64,000 nt of DNA from Gemmatimonadota bacterium (lineage in GTDB: Bacteria > Gemmatimonadota > Gemmatimonadetes > Gemmatimonadales > Gemmatimonadaceae): positions 186,001 through 250,000 of the forward strand of contig JAZKBK010000001.1 of the NCBI GenBank assembly GCA_040388625.1, given 5' to 3'. The position numbers and the translations under genes were made by a program. Each line of letters opens with the position of its first letter. Within the stretch, counting starts at the first letter, position 1. Below, in pieces: positions 13,549-22,839 of this stretch. The notes beneath the pieces are model-generated. The model was not told where the DNA came from, did not search any database, and saw only the letters and a list, made by a program, of their open reading frames with translations.

Positions 13549-15264
13549 CTACGCCGTTTCGCGTCCGCCGAGTCGCTTGTCCTCGTACAGGTCCCGGTCT
13601 GCAATGGCCAGGAGGCCTTCCAGCGTCCGCGGTGCTTCGGGCATGAAGCGAGCTATGCCGACGCCCGACGAGAGCGTGTAGCCAACCCCAGCCAGTCCAT
13701 TGCGCGCGTTCTGTTGCGCCAGCTCGGACCTGAGCCGCTCCAGCACCGTGTTGGAGACTTCGCCGCAATTGAGCGCGAGGGCCACGAACTCATCGCCGCC
13801 CATTCGCGCGATGATGTCGGTCTCACGAAACGTCTGCCTCAGGACTTCGGCCATCTTGACCAGCGCGTCATCGCCGGCGGCGTGGCCCCACGTGTCGTTG
13901 ATCACCTTGAAGTCATTCATGTCGAAGTAGAACAGGAACGAAGCCTTGGTAGTGTGCTCGGCGTTCTTGAGTTGCTGCGCTGCAACCGCTTCGAAGCCGC
14001 GACGGTTGAAGAGGCCGGTGAGGGAATCCACGAGCGAAAGCGCACGCAGCTCATCCTCAGCGCGACGTCGGTCGGTGACGTCGCGTGCGGTGATTGCGAC
14101 ACCGCGTCCGAGCGGAACGATCTGGCACGAGAGCCACTTGTCCGCGAGTGGCCCAACGCGTGGCTGGACCTCCGTCTCAGTTGCTTCGCCAGTCTCCGCG
14201 ACGGCGACAAGGCTCTTCAGCAGTGCTCCATTCGCCGCGTACGGCAGCAACTCGCCGAAGCTGCGCCCGATCATCCGTGACGCATCGACACCGAGCACCG
14301 TGCCGGCGCGCGCATTCACCTCGACCACGCGAAAGTCGATGATCACGCCGTCGGCGTCGCGAACCGTGTCGAGCACCGTGAAGATATCGAGGCTGCTGTC
14401 GAGGGCGTTGCGAAAGCGTGCCTCGGAGTCACGCAACGCTTCCTCTGCGCGCACCCGGTCGCTCACGTCATGGACGATGGAGTGAAAGACGCGCCTGTCA
14501 CCCAGCATGAATTCGCCCGCGAAGATCTCCACCGTACGCTTCTCACCCGACGCCAGTTTGTGGATGCGCACCGCCGATGTCTTCTCTCCATGCGTAATGC
14601 CAAGAGTGTATGTCTTCCACTCGTCAATCGTCATGTCGGCGATGTCGGATGCGTTCATCGCGCGCATCTGTTCGCGCGTCCATCCGTAGAAACGCTCAGC
14701 CGCCGGATTGGCATCGAGGATGTGCGAGGTCTCCGCATCGACCAGAAACTGAACCGAGCCATTGCTCTCGAACAGCTGGCGATATCGTGCCTCGCTCTCC
14801 TGGAGTGCCTCCTCCGCAATCTTCCGCGCAGTTATGTCGCGAAGTGCGCCCAGGAGATGCGTACAATCTCCCTTTGCATCGATGATCGGCGTCAGTATAG
14901 TCTCGAACACCACGCGGCCAGCCGGAAGCATGATGTCTTCAGCGTAGACGAGCGGGGAGCGCGAGTCTATCGCGGCCATGTAACGCCCGAGCGCGAACGC
15001 AGCGGCGGCGGGAGGCAGGATGTCCTCCGGACGATGCCCGACGACCTGGTCCTCTCTCAAGCCGGTCACCGCAGTGTAGGCCCGATTGACCGACTCACAG
15101 CGGAACTGCCCGACTCCTTCGACTCGCATGAGGAACATGCAGTCGTGCGTACTGTTGTAGATCAACTTCAGCCGTTCTTCGCGTTCGGCGAGCTCACGCG
15201 CGTGATCAGCGTCGGTCAACGTCGTCGTATGTTGAGGTTCCGTCGATTGGTCCTGCGAGTTCAT
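13549..15264 (-). CDS. Diguanylate cyclase with three PAS domains
   Basis: A 571-residue soluble protein with three tandem PAS domains (about 25-150, 158-275 and 285-400), each preceded by a linker such as EEALQESEARYRQLFE or EEALRDSEARFRNALD, then a GGDEF domain (about 405-571). The active site reads RMGGDEFVAL, and an inhibitory I-site RETD lies five residues before it, so it should make cyclic di-GMP with product inhibition. The C-terminal PAC-like motif ARDVTDRRRAEDELR links the sensors to the cyclase. No membrane segments are visible. It lies 78 bases upstream of the sigma54 regulator on the same strand. Confidence 0.95.
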   Translation of the reverse strand: MNSQDQSTEPQHTTTLTDADHARELAEREERLKLIYNSTHDCMFLMRVEGVGQFRCESVNRAYTAVTGLREDQVVGHRPEDILPPAAAAFALGRYMAAIDSRSPLVYAEDIMLPAGRVVFETILTPIIDAKGDCTHLLGALRDITARKIAEEALQESEARYRQLFESNGSVQFLVDAETSHILDANPAAERFYGWTREQMRAMNASDIADMTIDEWKTYTLGITHGEKTSAVRIHKLASGEKRTVEIFAGEFMLGDRRVFHSIVHDVSDRVRAEEALRDSEARFRNALDSSLDIFTVLDTVRDADGVIIDFRVVEVNARAGTVLGVDASRMIGRSFGELLPYAANGALLKSLVAVAETGEATETEVQPRVGPLADKWLSCQIVPLGRGVAITARDVTDRRRAEDELRALSLVDSLTGLFNRRGFEAVAAQQLKNAEHTTKASFLFYFDMNDFKVINDTWGHAAGDDALVKMAEVLRQTFRETDIIARMGGDEFVALALNCGEVSNTVLERLRSELAQQNARNGLAGVGYTLSSGVGIARFMPEAPRTLEGLLAIADRDLYEDKRLGGRETA

Positions 15265-15353
15265 CTGTGTATGTGGCGACGGTAGATCGGGAGGTAAAAG
15301 ACGATCCCGCGCTGTTTGAGGGACGATCCTGCTACGATTAAGTTACCGCATCG

Positions 15354-15373
15354 TCGGGCCACGCGGTGCCCGA
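15354..15373 (-). terminator. Hairpin at the end of the aromatic-CoA operon
   Basis: TCGGGC/GCCCGA inverted repeat with an eight-base loop directly after the 3-hydroxyacyl-CoA dehydrogenase stop. There is no U-tract on the minus strand, so it is only a possible terminator or 3'-end stabiliser. Confidence 0.4.
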
Positions 15374-16231
15374 TTACTGGGGTGTCAACCAGTTGTAAAA
15401 GCCACGGCCACTCTTCTTTCCCAGGTGTCCCGCGGCCACCATCTCGCGCAGAATTGCTGGCGCGGCGAAGGCATCCCCGCCGAGCGATGCGTGAAGATGA
15501 TCGGCAACAGCGAGCCGGACATCGAGACCGACGATGTCGGTAAGCCTGAGTGGACCCACCGGGTGGTTGTAGCCAAGCTCCATGGCGGTGTCGATGTCCG
15601 CTGCGCTGGCGACGCCCTGTTCCAGCATTCGCATTGCCTCGAGCCCGAGGACGATGCCGAGGCGGCTGGTGGCGAAACCAGGCGTGTCGCGGACTACTAT
15701 CGCCTTCTTGCCCAACGATTCGGCGAACGCGTGCGCCTTGGCAGTCGATTCGTCGCTCGTTTCCGCACCGCGGATGACTTCCACGAGTTTCATCGCCGCG
15801 ACAGGGTTGAAGAAATGCATCCCGACCACGCGTTCCGGGCAGTCCGTCGCGCGAGCGATCTCCGAGACGGACAACGACGATGTGTTCGTCGTGAGCAGCG
15901 CGTCCCGGGGTGCCGCGACGCAGATCCGTCTGAAGAGATCCTGTTTGAGCGCAAGCTTCTCCGGGGCGGATTCGATGACGACCTGCGCGCCGTCGATCGC
16001 ACCTTCGAGATTCGTCGAAAGGAAGATGCGACCCATTGCTTCGCGCCGTGTCTCCTCGCTCACCTTGCCGCGCATCACGCCGGAATCGAGTGCCAGGCCG
16101 ATATGGGCGCGAGCACGCTCGAGAACGTCCTCGTCCACATCCGTCAATGTTACCGTATAACCGGCTATGGCGGTAACATATCCGATTCCGTGACCCATCG
16201 TGCCGGCACCGACTATCGCGACGTTGGTCAT
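15374..16231 (-). CDS. 3-hydroxyacyl-CoA dehydrogenase (PaaH/HbdA type)
   Basis: A 285-residue enzyme with N-terminal Rossmann motif VAIVGAGTMGHGIG (about 4-17), the MHFFNPVAAMKLVEVI segment of the active site and a C-terminal helical domain with NHPVGPLRLTDIVGLDV. It oxidises 3-hydroxyacyl-CoA to 3-ketoacyl-CoA with NAD+. The frame extends to 16276, but the domain starts at ATG 16231, overlapping the thiolase stop by four bases (ATGA). It is the last gene of the nine-gene operon, downstream of thiolase, and would perform the penultimate beta-oxidation step of the ring-opened aromatic-CoA intermediate. Alternative substrates such as 3-hydroxybutyryl-CoA or 3-hydroxyadipyl-CoA cannot be excluded. 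Confidence 0.93.
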   Translation of the reverse strand: MTNVAIVGAGTMGHGIGYVTAIAGYTVTLTDVDEDVLERARAHIGLALDSGVMRGKVSEETRREAMGRIFLSTNLEGAIDGAQVVIESAPEKLALKQDLFRRICVAAPRDALLTTNTSSLSVSEIARATDCPERVVGMHFFNPVAAMKLVEVIRGAETSDESTAKAHAFAESLGKKAIVVRDTPGFATSRLGIVLGLEAMRMLEQGVASAADIDTAMELGYNHPVGPLRLTDIVGLDVRLAVADHLHASLGGDAFAAPAILREMVAAGHLGKKSGRGFYNWLTPQ

Positions 16232-17445
16232 GCGCGCTCCAGAATGATTGCGATTCCCTGACCGACCCCGATGCACATCGTTGCGAGTCCATGCTGCACG
16301 TCGCGCCGTCGCATTTCGTGGACGAGCGTGGTTACGATTCGCGCGCCGCTTGCGCCGAGTGGATGGCCGAGTGCGATTGCACCGCCGTTCACGTTGACGC
16401 GATCGGCAGGCATGCGCAGCTCCCGCATGCAGGCGAGCGCCTGCGACGCAAATGCTTCGTTCAGCTCGATTAAATCCATGTCGTCGATCGTCAGCCCGGC
16501 GCGCTTGAGCGCGAGCCGCACGGCGGGGACAGGGCCCACGCCCATGACGTCCGGTGAAACGCCGGCGACGGCGCTCGATACCACCCGTGCGATCGGTGTG
16601 TGATGTCTGTCCGCGGCAGCGCGTTCACTCATTACCAGCAGTGCTGCCGCACCATCGTTGATGCCGCTCGACGATCCGGCGGTGACCGTGCCGCCGTGTT
16701 CGCGGAACGCGGGCCGGAGTTTGCGCAACGCCTCCGCGCTGACGTCGGGCCGCGGATGTTCGTCGCGATCGACGACGACCGGCTCCCCTCCGCGGCGCGG
16801 TGCCGTGACGGGAACCAACTCGGCGTCGAACCGGCCGTGCGCGATTGCATCAGCTGTACGCCTCTGACTCTCCAGCGCGAACGCATCCTGGTCTTCGCGC
16901 GAGATGTGGTATCGCTCCGCGACGACTTCGGCCGTCTGGCCCATCGATATCGTCCATTCGCGCGGAAGTGCCGCGTTGGTGAAGCGCCAACCGATAGTGC
17001 TGTCAGCCGTTTCCGGAACGGAGCGGGCAAACGGCTCATCCGGCCGAAGCGTCACCCACGGCGCTCGCGTCATGCTCTCCACACCGCCGGCGATGAAACA
17101 ATCACCCTCATCCGAACGGATGGCGTGCGTGGCGCTGACGATCGCCTGGAGGCCGGAGCCGCACAGTCGGTTCACCGTCTGGCCAGGGACCTCGACCGGA
17201 AGTCCCGCGATCAGCGCGGCGAGACGCCCGACGTTGCGACTGTCTTCACCAGCCTGATTGGTGCACCCGAAGATCACATCGTCGATCGACGATAAATCCA
17301 CTCTGGTGCGCTCCACCAGGGCGCGGATCACCCTGGCAGCCAGATCGTCCGGACGAACTGTCGCAAGTGCGCCGCGATGTCTTCCGATGGGAGTGCGGAC
17401 GGCGTCCACGATCACCGCGTCGCGCCCATCTCGTATCGTGCTCAT
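16228..17445 (-). CDS. Acetyl-CoA acyltransferase (thiolase, PcaF/PaaJ-like)
   Basis: A 405-residue thiolase. Catalytic Cys95 lies in VNRLCGSGLQA; the His is in NVNGGAIALGHPLGASG and the second Cys in MCIGVGQGIA. Length and the start DAVIVDAVRTPIGRHRGALATVRPDDLAA match beta-ketoadipyl-CoA thiolases. It should cleave a 3-keto(dicarboxyl)acyl-CoA with CoA to give acetyl-CoA. The ATG at 17445 overlaps the RidA-family stop (ATGA). In this operon it is the terminal cleavage step. The frame remains open upstream but runs into the preceding gene in another phase, so the shorter start is preferred. Confidence 0.94.
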   Translation of the reverse strand: MSTIRDGRDAVIVDAVRTPIGRHRGALATVRPDDLAARVIRALVERTRVDLSSIDDVIFGCTNQAGEDSRNVGRLAALIAGLPVEVPGQTVNRLCGSGLQAIVSATHAIRSDEGDCFIAGGVESMTRAPWVTLRPDEPFARSVPETADSTIGWRFTNAALPREWTISMGQTAEVVAERYHISREDQDAFALESQRRTADAIAHGRFDAELVPVTAPRRGGEPVVVDRDEHPRPDVSAEALRKLRPAFREHGGTVTAGSSSGINDGAAALLVMSERAAADRHHTPIARVVSSAVAGVSPDVMGVGPVPAVRLALKRAGLTIDDMDLIELNEAFASQALACMRELRMPADRVNVNGGAIALGHPLGASGARIVTTLVHEMRRRDVQHGLATMCIGVGQGIAIILERA

Positions 17446-17846
17446 TCGGGCACGACCGCGGTAGCTTCGATTTCGACCAGCGCGTCGGCTTCGACAAGAC
17501 CACAGACGATTATCACGGACATTGCCGGAAAGTGTCGCCCGATTATCTCGCGATACGCGTCGCCGATCTGGACGCGTGCATCTACATATGCTTGGCGATC
17601 GGTGACGAACCATGTCAGGCGAACGAGATGCTCGGGTCGCGCATCGGCGCGCGCAAGTATCGTGACGACGTTTCGAAGTGCCTGTGCGGTTTGCCGTGCG
17701 AAATCGGAACTCTCGATAACACCGGTCGTCGGATTCCAGCCGATCTGGCCCGCAACTGAGATCACCCGTCCACGGGCGCTGATCCCATTTGCATATCCCC
17801 GCGGCGCGAGCCAGCCGTCTGGCTGGATCACATCGATATCGCTCAT
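17442..17846 (-). CDS. RidA/YjgF-family protein lacking the canonical arginine
   Basis: A 134-residue RidA-fold protein: VISVAGQIGWNPTTG (about 28-42), QTAQALRNVVTILARADA, and the end FPAMSVIIVCGLVEADALVEIEATAV. In E. coli RidA the equivalent segment is FPARS with Arg105, which binds the carboxylate of the 2-aminoacrylate/imine substrate; here it is Met109, so classical imine deamination of a free amino acid is unlikely. RidA relatives that deaminate ring-cleavage products (2-aminomuconate deaminase) exist, and this gene sits inside an operon whose inferred substrate carries an amino group. A role in removing that amino group is an inference. Starts at ATG 17846, overlapping the ligase stop by four bases. 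Confidence 0.85.
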   Translation of the reverse strand: MSDIDVIQPDGWLAPRGYANGISARGRVISVAGQIGWNPTTGVIESSDFARQTAQALRNVVTILARADARPEHLVRLTWFVTDRQAYVDARVQIGDAYREIIGRHFPAMSVIIVCGLVEADALVEIEATAVVPE

Positions 17847-19483
17847 GGTGTTGTTTCCCTCAACCGGAAACGCTGAAGCTTTCCCGTATCGGTGCGGGGG
17901 AGGGTATCGACGAACTCGATCGCGCGCGGATACTTGTACGGCGCTATCTCGGCCTTCACATAGTCCTGAAGCGCCTTTATTGCGGGTGGATTGTCGCGCG
18001 CGTGCGGGTGCAGTACGACGAACGCCTTGACGATGCTGCCGCGCTCGGAATCCGGAAGGCCAACGACGGCGCACTCGTGCACGTCGGGGTGCGTCAGCAG
18101 TGCGTTCTCCACCTCCGGCGCGGCAATGTTGTAACCGGACGAGACGATCATGTCATCGCTGCGCGCCTGATACCAGAAATAGCCATCCTCATCCATGCGG
18201 TAGGAATCGCCGGTACGGTTCCAGCCGTCGTGCACGTAAGCCCGCTGTCGCTCCACGTCGTCGAGATATCGGCAGCCCGTCGGGCCACGAACCTCGAGCA
18301 GGCCGATCTCGCCTGGGGGAATCGGTGTGCCGGACTCGTCGACGATGCGCGCCTCATAGCCTGGTATCGCGCGCCCCGTCGCTCCAGCGCGGATGTCATC
18401 TCCGCAAGCGCTGATGAAGATGTGCAGCATCTCCGTCGCGCCGATCCCGTCGATGATCCTGATTCCGGTCGCAGCTTCCCACGCCTCGAAAGTTGCCGCC
18501 GGCAGCGTTTCGCCCGCGGATACGCATTTGCGAAGGCTCGACACGTCGAAGTCCTGCAGCATTCCGAGCATCGCGCGGTACGCCGTGGGTGCGGTGAAGC
18601 AGACTGTGGGGCGGTACTTCTGAATCGCCCTGATGAGATTGGGCGGCGATGCCTGCTCCAGCATCAACGTGGACGCGCCGAACCGCATGGGGAAGAGCAG
18701 CAGTCCACCCAGCGCGTATGTGAATGCAAGTGGCGGAGAGCCACAGAACAGATCGGAGGCGTCCGGCTTCAGAATGTAGCGGGCGAAGCAATCGGTGATC
18801 GCGAGCACGTCGCGGTGCGTGTGCATCGTTCCCTTGGCGCGGCCCGTCGTTCCTGACGTGAATGCGATGAGGGCGACGTCTTCAGCGCTCGTATCGCAAT
18901 TATCGAACGTCGTCGGTTTCGACCGCATCAACGATTCGAGGCCGTTGCCGCTCTCGCTGTTGAAGTGCACGACGCGCGCGCCTTTCCGAGCGTCTGGGGA
19001 AACGTCGGGAAGCATCGCACGCTCGCAGTCCTCCGCAACCCTGGAGTCGGTGAGCGCGAGCGATATGCGTGCTCTGTCGACCGTGTACGCAATCTCCCGG
19101 GGGCGGAGCAGCGGCATGGTCGAGACGACCACGCCTCCCGCCTTGAGCACCGCGAACCAGCAGGCCGCCAGCATCGGTGTATTCGGAGCGCGGAGCAGCA
19201 CGCGACTCCCGGGGATGACGCCGAGGTCCTCCACCAGGACGTGCGCGATCTGATTGGCGGCTTCCAGAAGATCGCGATACTTCCAGCGCGAGCCCTCGTA
19301 CAGGAATACTGTTGCGTCTCCGCGGCCGGAACTGACGACACTGTCGAGCAGATCGGCTGCGCAATTCAATCGCTGGGGATACGCGAGATCGGGAAGCGAG
19401 CCGTAGTCCATCTGCGGCCACAACTCGCGTGGTGGAAGATTGTCGGCGCAGAACGTGTCGACATGTCCGCTGCGCTCACTCAT
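17843..19483 (-). CDS. 2-aminobenzoate-CoA ligase-like acyl-CoA synthetase
   Basis: A 546-residue ANL-superfamily ligase. The N-terminus [19 protein letters not shown]...[15 protein letters not shown] is the characteristic opening of 2-aminobenzoate-CoA ligases. The P-loop is [12 protein letters not shown] (about 208-219), A5 DGIGATEM, A8 [15 protein letters not shown], and the C-terminal catalytic Lys in [11 protein letters not shown]. It would activate an aromatic acid with ATP and CoA. Combined with the salicylyl/2-aminobenzoyl-CoA monooxygenase at the head of the operon, anthranilate is the best substrate guess; benzoate or salicylate derivatives remain possible. The start overlaps the acyl-CoA dehydrogenase stop (ATGA). 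Confidence 0.88.
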   Translation of the reverse strand: MSERSGHVDTFCADNLPPRELWPQMDYGSLPDLAYPQRLNCAADLLDSVVSSGRGDATVFLYEGSRWKYRDLLEAANQIAHVLVEDLGVIPGSRVLLRAPNTPMLAACWFAVLKAGGVVVSTMPLLRPREIAYTVDRARISLALTDSRVAEDCERAMLPDVSPDARKGARVVHFNSESGNGLESLMRSKPTTFDNCDTSAEDVALIAFTSGTTGRAKGTMHTHRDVLAITDCFARYILKPDASDLFCGSPPLAFTYALGGLLLFPMRFGASTLMLEQASPPNLIRAIQKYRPTVCFTAPTAYRAMLGMLQDFDVSSLRKCVSAGETLPAATFEAWEAATGIRIIDGIGATEMLHIFISACGDDIRAGATGRAIPGYEARIVDESGTPIPPGEIGLLEVRGPTGCRYLDDVERQRAYVHDGWNRTGDSYRMDEDGYFWYQARSDDMIVSSGYNIAAPEVENALLTHPDVHECAVVGLPDSERGSIVKAFVVLHPHARDNPPAIKALQDYVKAEIAPYKYPRAIEFVDTLPRTDTGKLQRFRLRETTP

Positions 19484-20691
19484 TTCTTCTCCTCTCCCGA
19501 TGGAACCGTGGAAGTCGCCGAGTATGGCGCGAGTATCTGGTTTGCGATAACGAGTTGCTGGATCTCGCTCGTGCCTTCATATATCCGGAGCGCGCGAACT
19601 TCTCGATACAGCCGCTCGACGGTGGCGCCGGCAACAACTCCGCGTCCGCCGAGCAACTGGACCGCGCTATCCACCGTCCTCTGCGCGGCTTCCGTAGCGA
19701 ACCACTTGGCCATCGCCGCTTCACGTGTCACTCGTTGCGCGCGGCAGTCGTGTGCCCAGGCCGCCCTGTAGATCAGAAGTGCGCTCGCATCGATGTCTGT
19801 CGCCATCGTGGCGATCCGCGCCTGCGTCAGCTGCATGTCTGCGAGACGGGCGCCAAATACCTTGCGATCCGTCACATGACTCAGAGTCTCGTCAAGGGCT
19901 CGGCGCGCGAAGCCGAGTGCGGCGGCGCCCACGGTAGCGCGAAATACGTCGAGCGTTCCGAGTGCGACACTCATCCCCTTGCCGGGAATGCCGACAACAC
20001 ACGTCGCAGGCACCCTGCAACCCGCGAACGATACCGTGCCGATCGAATGCGGGGCCGTGATGTCACCGCGCGCAGTGATGGCGAGGCCCGCCGTCGATGC
20101 GTCCACGACGAGCGCGACGTGCTTGCCGTTCTCGGGCTCCCGAAGGCGACAGAATACGATGTAGAAGTCGGCGATGCCGGCGTTCGATATCCAGCTCTTC
20201 TCTCCGTCGATGACGTACGAGTCACCGTCGCGCGTTGCCGTCGTGCGCATCGAGCCCACATCCGAGCCGGCATCGGCTTCGGATATTGCGAAGGCAGCAA
20301 TCGCCTCGCCGGCTGCAATGCGGGGAAGGTAGCGTCGTTTGAGCTCGTCGGAGCCAAACAGCGTGATCGGTCCGGCGCCCAGTCCCTGCAGCGCAAAGAC
20401 GAAATCGGCGATCCCAGAGTACGAAGCGAGCGTCTCGCGGATTATGCAGAGACTCCTGACATCGAGGGTTTCCGAAATGCCGCCGTACGGGGACGTGACT
20501 GCGCGGCGCAACCATCCGGCGCTGCCGAGCTCGCGTACGAGCGTCGTGCACACGCGATCGAGTTCGGCGCCGCGGGGCTCATCCTTCTCCAGCGGTGCGA
20601 TCTCTCGTTCCGCCCAGACTCTCACCTCGGCGCCGAGCGTGCGATGGCGCTCCTCGAAGAAGGGCCAGTCCATGTATGACGTATCTGTCAT
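19480..20691 (-). CDS. Acyl-CoA dehydrogenase
   Basis: A 403-residue flavin acyl-CoA dehydrogenase. N-terminal helical domain, then [48 protein letters not shown] (FAD and substrate-binding beta domain), and the C-terminal helices with [16 protein letters not shown] and the end motif [23 protein letters not shown]; the catalytic base of most members is the Glu of YEGTSE. It introduces a 2,3-double bond in an acyl-CoA, here probably an alicyclic or ring-opened CoA ester. Start is ATG 20691, whose A is shared with the upstream TGA (TGATG). Long upstream extensions of the frame lie inside the enoyl-CoA hydratase gene and are not used. Confidence 0.93.
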   Translation of the reverse strand: MTDTSYMDWPFFEERHRTLGAEVRVWAEREIAPLEKDEPRGAELDRVCTTLVRELGSAGWLRRAVTSPYGGISETLDVRSLCIIRETLASYSGIADFVFALQGLGAGPITLFGSDELKRRYLPRIAAGEAIAAFAISEADAGSDVGSMRTTATRDGDSYVIDGEKSWISNAGIADFYIVFCRLREPENGKHVALVVDASTAGLAITARGDITAPHSIGTVSFAGCRVPATCVVGIPGKGMSVALGTLDVFRATVGAAALGFARRALDETLSHVTDRKVFGARLADMQLTQARIATMATDIDASALLIYRAAWAHDCRAQRVTREAAMAKWFATEAAQRTVDSAVQLLGGRGVVAGATVERLYREVRALRIYEGTSEIQQLVIANQILAPYSATSTVPSGEEKK

Positions 20692-21524
20692 CAATCGCCC
20701 TCGAATACGGGGGTCTGCTTCGCGGCGAATGCGCGATATGCACGCGCAAAGTCCTCGCTCTGCATGCACAGTGCCTGTGCTTCCGCCTCCAGCGTCAGTG
20801 CGTCATCGATCGCCATCGCCCACTCGTGGTGCAGGCAGCGCTTGGTCAGCGCGTGCGCAAATGTCGGCCCGTAGGCGAGCGTTCGCGCCATCGCCTGCGC
20901 TTCCAGCAGTACAGTGTCAGCTGCGATCACGCGATTGTAGAAACCCCATCGCTCCGCTTCGTCCGCACTCATGAAGCGTCCGGTGTAAAGCAGTTCGGTG
21001 GCCCGCCCGTGGCCGATGATGCGCGGGAGTATCGCACATGCACCCATGTCCGCACCGCTCAACCCGACACGCACAAAGAGAAAGCCGACTCTGCTTGCCG
21101 GCGTCCCGTACCGAAGATCGCTCGCCATTGCGAGAATTGCGCCCGCACCGGCGCACACGCCATCGACAGCTGCAATAATCGGTTGCGGGCAGTCACGCAT
21201 CGCGCTGACCAGTGAACCCGTCATTCTGGTGAAGCTGAGCAGGCCGTCGAGGTCGCCGTCATCGCGCAGTTCTACGAGTGGTCCGATAATCTCGTGAACG
21301 TCGCCGCCCGACGAGAAGTTCCCGCCCGCGCCCGTCAGGACTACCGCCTTCACATCCTCCATCTTCTGCAGCGCACGAAACGTCCCGATCAATTCTCGAT
21401 ATGCCTCGAACGTGAGTGGGTTCTTCCGCTCCGGCCGGTCGAGTGTGATGGTCGCCACACGATCCTCGACGCTCCATCCAAAATGGCGCGGCTTGAAGTC
21501 GGCGCCCTGTATATCGTCGGTCAT
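20691..21524 (-). CDS. Enoyl-CoA hydratase/isomerase family protein
   Basis: A 277-residue crotonase-fold protein. The oxyanion-hole segments are [15 protein letters not shown] (about 64-78) and [20 protein letters not shown] (about 120-140); the region [29 protein letters not shown] carries the position of the second catalytic acid, where Asp-Met-Gly replaces the common Glu-Gly, so hydratase versus hydrolase activity is uncertain. Some members of aerobic aromatic-CoA pathways perform hydrolytic ring cleavage. The start overlaps the MarR stop (ATGA), and the stop shares a base with the next gene. Substrate inferred from the operon only. Confidence 0.9.
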   Translation of the reverse strand: MTDDIQGADFKPRHFGWSVEDRVATITLDRPERKNPLTFEAYRELIGTFRALQKMEDVKAVVLTGAGGNFSSGGDVHEIIGPLVELRDDGDLDGLLSFTRMTGSLVSAMRDCPQPIIAAVDGVCAGAGAILAMASDLRYGTPASRVGFLFVRVGLSGADMGACAILPRIIGHGRATELLYTGRFMSADEAERWGFYNRVIAADTVLLEAQAMARTLAYGPTFAHALTKRCLHHEWAMAIDDALTLEAEAQALCMQSEDFARAYRAFAAKQTPVFEGD

Positions 21525-22036
21525 TGCGCCTTACCCGCCGCGATCTGTGCTGACCGCTTGAGCTTCCCAAGCAGCGTGTATAGCTGCGTCCGCTCCGCGT
21601 CGGTCAGGCCGGCGAACATTTCACCGACCCACCTGGCGTGATCTGGCGTCATCGCGCCGAGTGCTTCCTTGCCTGCTGCGGTGAGTGAGATCATTTGTGT
21701 GCGGCGATCCGGCGGCGAGACCGCGCGCGCGACCAATCCTTCACGCACCAGACGATCGACGAGACCGGTGAGATTGCCGTTCGTGACCATCAAGCGGCGC
21801 GACAGCTCGCTCATTGTCAGACCGCGCGGCGCTTCGGCAGAGCTGGCGTCGAGTTGTGCCAGCAGGTCGAATCGCGGAAGCGTGGTGTCGAAATTCTCGC
21901 GCAGCCCGCCGCGAATGCGGCCCTCGATGATGTTACTGCACGCGAGCAGGCGAAGCCACGTGCGAAGAACCGCACGAGTCTCAGGGACGCGTTGCATTTC
22001 CTCGTGCAATGGCTCGGCGCGAAGTGACGCGGTCAC
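21521..22036 (-). CDS. MarR-family regulator inside the aromatic-CoA operon
   Basis: A 171-residue MarR protein with the winged helix at about 60-125: [51 protein letters not shown]. Start is GTG 22036, overlapping the SDR stop (GTGA) and preceded by a strong GGGGAGG ribosome binding site. MarR regulators of CoA-dependent aromatic pathways usually repress and are released by an aromatic acyl-CoA; this one is the third gene of the operon, so it likely controls the operon promoter near 25203-25239, where an inverted repeat lies. Binding there is a prediction. Confidence 0.92.
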   Translation of the reverse strand: MTASLRAEPLHEEMQRVPETRAVLRTWLRLLACSNIIEGRIRGGLRENFDTTLPRFDLLAQLDASSAEAPRGLTMSELSRRLMVTNGNLTGLVDRLVREGLVARAVSPPDRRTQMISLTAAGKEALGAMTPDHARWVGEMFAGLTDAERTQLYTLLGKLKRSAQIAAGKAQ

Positions 22037-22839
22037 ATTACCTCCCCGCCGGCGACGGCGATCGCCTGAGCCGTGATAGCCGAAGCATCCGGCGAGCAGA
22101 GCCACACGACAGTTGCCGCAACTTCATCCTGAGTCGTGAGACGCTTCTGCGGATTGCGGCGCGTGAGCATCGCCAGCGCTTCGTCGGCGCTCACCCCGCG
22201 CAGCGTCATTATCGCGGCTACCGCCTGGTCCGACATTCCGCCCTCCGTGTATCCGGGACACACTGCATTGACCGTGATGCCGGACTGCGCCACCTCGGCG
22301 GCAAGAGAGCGCGTCATGCCGAGCAACCCGTGCTTCGATGCGCAATACGCAGCCAGCGTCGCGTAGCCGCGGAGCGCCGCCGTGGAAGCGAGATTGACGA
22401 TTCTGCCGGCGTGATTGCCGAGCATTGACGGGAGCACTTGCTGTGTGCACATGAACGGGCCGGTGAGATTCACGGCGATCGTGTGTTCCCAGAGGTCGAG
22501 CGATGTCTCCGTGAACGACGCGCTTCGCGCCTGGCCGGCGTTGTTGACGAGTACGTGCGCCGCGCCGAGTGCGTCCGTGGCAGATGAGAAGGCCACCGAA
22601 ACCGAATCCGGATCGCTCACGTCGCACACGACTCCGCGCGCTTCGACGCCGAATCGGTCGCGCAGCTCAGATGCGCACTCCTCGAGATCCACGTGATCGC
22701 GCCCCATGACCGTCAGATTGGCTCCAGCTCCTGCGAGGTGCGTCGCGATCGTTCTACCCAATCCGCGGCCGCCACCAGTGACTATCGCGTGCCTGCCGCG
22801 AAGAAAGTGGGCGGTGGAATCGTTGTTGCGTTCGGTCAT
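22033..22839 (-). CDS. Short-chain dehydrogenase/reductase
   Basis: A 268-residue classical SDR: Rossmann motif TGGGRGLGRTIATHL (about 20-34), NNAG at LVNNAGQARSASF, catalytic Ser in NLASTAALRG, and YCASK giving the Tyr-x3-Lys pair. It ends with the FabG-like NAVCPGYTEGGM segment. It would interconvert a ketone and alcohol using NAD(P)H, here possibly reduction of the 5-oxo group or oxidation of a ring hydroxyl in the aromatic-CoA intermediate. ATG 22839 overlaps the monooxygenase stop by four bases. The longer open frame to 22989 lies inside the preceding gene. Confidence 0.92.
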   Translation of the reverse strand: MTERNNDSTAHFLRGRHAIVTGGGRGLGRTIATHLAGAGANLTVMGRDHVDLEECASELRDRFGVEARGVVCDVSDPDSVSVAFSSATDALGAAHVLVNNAGQARSASFTETSLDLWEHTIAVNLTGPFMCTQQVLPSMLGNHAGRIVNLASTAALRGYATLAAYCASKHGLLGMTRSLAAEVAQSGITVNAVCPGYTEGGMSDQAVAAIMTLRGVSADEALAMLTRRNPQKRLTTQDEVAATVVWLCSPDASAITAQAIAVAGGEVM

